NCBI RefSeq assembly: GCF_022682495.2
Contig: NC_071387.1
Span: 197,076,143 to 197,140,142 of the forward strand
DNA length: 64,000 nucleotides
Source of the DNA: Desmodus rotundus
Taxonomy: Eukaryota > Chordata > Mammalia > Chiroptera > Phyllostomidae
Direction of reading: 5' to 3'
Part shown: positions 61,151-64,000 of the stretch, piece by piece
Position numbering within the stretch: position 1 is the first letter of the stretch
How the letters are laid out: each line of letters opens with the position of its first letter
Notes under the pieces: generated by a model
Seen by the model: only the letters and a program-made list of their open reading frames with translations
The model's database searches: none
Told to the model about the DNA's origin: nothing
Translations under genes and position numbers: made by a program

Positions 61151-63794
61151 TGAGACAATTTACTAACAACTTAAACAAAATATAAAGAGTGGGTAGTATC
61201 TTTTTAAAACTGAAATATCAATGTTTGATTGATATCGGAGCTCCATAACACCACTCCCAGTTTTTAATTTAGATAATGAATTTATGTGAGTATCTATCCA
61301 TTATAATTACTATTTAAGCAATTCCTAGATATTCATAATTCCTATGACTATTTGCCATCAGAAATATTTGCTTTCCAAATATTGAGGATAAGTCCGCTCA
61401 TTCCTCCTGTTATTCGTCATTGTTTCTATCTCCATGATTAGAATGACCCCAATCAGAACACGATTCATCTGAGGACCATCAGATTCTAAACTTTTCAATT
61501 ACTCCACCACCAGCATCCCCAATTAAAGGCTTTCTTCTGTCAGGACGACAAATGTAAACCACAATCCCAGCTGGCCTTCTTAAACCCACTCTTACCTCTT
61601 AAAATCCACCCAACTTATTTGAAGAGTATTTCAGCATTTTTAATTTCCTTTTACTAGTTATTTATTGTCACTGCCTGTTGCCTTAAACTGAAACTCTGCG
61701 GCCTGAGATTAACTGTAAACTCAGTCGAGCACATGTAAAATAACAGTGTTTCTTGTCATTCACCTGAAAGACTTATCTTTTCTGGTCAAAATGAGTCTTA
61801 TCAAGCTCCTCACCATGTCTTGCTTTAAGTGAGTACCTTTGACTGCTTTCCCACCATCATCCCATTTCCCTTCTGCCGACTCAGAACGGCCAATTCCATT
61901 GGGCCATTATGGATGCATTTCACTCCTTATGTTCCCGTACTCAAGCATTACCCATTTCAGAACTTCCCATACAGCTCAATGCCATAATGATCTCTTTCTC
62001 TGAAAATTTGCCCTTATGATATAGCAAAATCTCTTTATAAGTATAATTTTGTTTGCTTAACCATATTGTAAGTGTCCAAAGCAATGATGTGCAAGTAATA
62101 CATAATAAATATTTGCTCAATACTTAAGTAATGGAAAGGACAAATCTGATTCTATGCCCAGGAAGGTTAAATGTTTTCGGGGGTTGGGGAAGAAGTATGA
62201 ATATCTGACTATGAAAGTGCTAATGGAAAGAAGTAATTTATTTCCTCCTCAAAGCATTGCATTCTGGAAGGCTGCTTTATAATATTTATAATGAAAAAAA
62301 GCAGGAAGCATGAGTGAAATATCCTTATTCCAAACACAAAACTTTTTAATGGCACAATACCCAAAAATTATTTTAAATATAACATGGAACCAGAAACTCA
62401 TTCATGAAATGGCCTATGCAAAAATACATTTTTGGAATACTTAAATATATGACTATTTCACAGGCATTTGAAATCAGAATTCTGCAAACATTCATTTCCA
62501 TTTCTCTTCCCTGTTATTATAATTTGATTTTTAGAAGATCTCTGGCTGATTTAATTTATTCTTGACAATGGCTTTGAGTGTATTAACTCTCAAAACAACA
62601 ACAGAGAATTGTAAGCCAAGGTACATCAGCTTTAAAATGTGTAGAAAACTCCTGAATGATACAGCTCTGTGAATAGAAAAACACAAAAGAATAGACTCTG
62701 GAACGCATTCTCATCTATTTCATTGACTTGGATAAAGGTTCTCCCCTCTGACAACTTTTTAATTGGATTATGCATTACTTGTATAAAAATTTAAGTTAAA
62801 GGAAATACATTTGGAACAAGTACCATGTCCAATTTATAGATTATTATATAATGTAATTTAAAGTTGGCAGCCTGATTCTGCTTGATTGGTTGACTGATTG
62901 ATTAAATATATGGTCTTTACACATTAATGTTACAATATGGTAAAAATAAATTTAAATCTTTTCTCTTTTGTACTTCCCTGGAATACATGTTCCTTTAGGG
63001 GACTACTTATGTAGAGAATTCAAAAATAATAATAATGTCTGTTTTTAAAAACCTATGGTTTATTACATTCACGTCAAGATTTAAACTGTTTAAAAATGTA
63101 ATGGCTATTTCATAAGCATTCCCATATTTTTAGGTGAAGATGGAAAAATGAATTTGAAACAAACAATCCCCCTTCCCCGATTGTTATAAAATGAATAAGA
63201 ACAATAGCCACAGTAGAGGAAAAAGAACACATAATTCAATAGTAACAACCATATAACCATTCAACTTCATTCCATAAACCTTAGAAACTGTTAGCTAAAG
63301 AAAGAAAGTTATAGCATAGTGCAGTTTATATACTAACTCGAGTACCATACCCAACAGGCAGAACTGAGGATTGAATGGGAAGTGAAAATAACCTGAGAAT
63401 TTTTATTAATACCCCACCACCCCTGCTACCACATAAATACACACACATACAAACACACACGGCAAGCACAGAAGCAGTAGTCAAGCAGAGGCAAGGAAGG
63501 GGGCTATGTAAGCTACTCTTATATTTTTAATGTAACAATAAATTGTATGAACCACAGAAAAGAGGGTATAGACTTAGGAATAGTAGAAACCAACTGTGTT
63601 ATGTGTTTAAAGATGTATTAATATTTTGTTTTAAATTGGAATGATCAATTTTTACTTATTTATATATCAAATGCACATTTTTATATTTATAGTGCCCCCC
63701 AAAAAACACTTGCTTTTTTAGAGTGAAATATATGATATTTTTGTTCTTGAATGCCTGACAATAATTTGTTTTTATATTTTTATTCCTAGCAGCT
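61151..63794. other. Intergenic DNA with an L2-like 3' end
   Basis: About 61985-62130 ('aaaatctctttataagtata', 'aaccatattgtaagtgtcca', 'aataaatatttgctcaatac') resembles a sense L2 3' end. No gene recognised. An (AC)-rich patch is at 63437-63460. Confidence 0.4.
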
Positions 63795-63920
63795 ATCGAA
63801 GTGTTTGACATACGTACAACAGGACTCACGGACATGGACAACAGCGTGGTGATTGCTGGGGGGAGGGGAATGTAAGGGGAAATGGTCATGGAAAAAAGTA
63901 CAGTAAAGATTTAAAAAACA
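63795..63920 (+). mobile_element. Bat L1 3' tail
   Basis: 'cggacatggacaacagcgtg', 'gtgattgctggggggagggg', 'aaatggtcatggaaaaaagt' and 'acagtaaagatttaaaaaac' form a sense L1 3' UTR ending in an A-rich tail. Heavily 5' truncated. Confidence 0.75.
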
Positions 63921-64000
63921 AACAAAAAACAATAGACTTAAACATTTGAATGGTCACTTCCACAAAAGTTAAATATGAATCACAAATAAGCATATGAAAA

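Noticed and set aside
1..64000. CRISPR array, operon, prophage or other prokaryotic system
   Set aside because: No regularly spaced direct repeats, ribosome-binding sites or dense collinear genes; the interspersed repeats are mammalian.

Overview
This window is a gene-free stretch of mammalian nuclear DNA, most probably from a bat. The bat call rests on five tRNA-derived SINEs of the VES type (A-box near 'ggctcagttggtt', B-box near 'ggttcgattcc', pyrimidine-rich 3' part, 'aataaac' tail), several copies of a bat-type L1 3' end (in antisense: poly-T, 'caattacagttgtc', then C-rich runs), and two short mariner MITEs with 'cagggtgggcaaaag'-type ends. VES elements are typical of Yangochiroptera, so that clade is favoured; genus and species cannot be told from this alone. 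Family names come from remembered consensus features, not from a database search.

No protein-coding gene, exon chain, rRNA, tRNA gene or CRISPR array could be supported. The open frames are short, several start at non-ATG codons, and those checked lie in repeats or show no recognisable domain. The DNA is AT-rich with low CpG, as expected of a gene desert or a very long intron.

Layout. 1-3.77 kb: unannotated. 3.77-6.1 kb: internally deleted mariner, MLT1 LTR, L1 3' end, VES SINE. 8.9-10.1 kb: MER5-type hAT remnant and a GC-rich antisense LTR-like block. 11.8-13.8 kb: an old unclassified repeat split by an ERV2-like solo LTR. 14.7-17.8 kb: an ancient L1 ORF2 carrying four later insertions (VES, MLT1D-like LTR, hAT MITE, mariner MITE), with a second mariner MITE just beyond. 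18.7-20.4 kb: two solo LTRs in opposite orientation, 41 bp apart, each with its own 4-bp target duplication. 21.3-24.4 kb: two L1 3' ends and a VES. 24.94-25.33 kb: a CpG-dense segment that I cannot assign. 29.0-31.0 kb: two old L1 3' ends. 33-47 kb: scattered MIR, L2, L1, MLT1 and VES copies. 47-64 kb: MIR, L2, a degraded L1 and a VES, ending with a bat L1 tail. Repeat-free blocks near 41.4-42.4, 51.6-52.1 and 58.0-58.4 kb look possible as conserved non-coding elements, but this cannot be tested from one sequence.

No new multi-gene system was found. The best leads are the CpG-dense segment, the paired solo LTRs and the nested L1 stack, which gives a relative insertion order.
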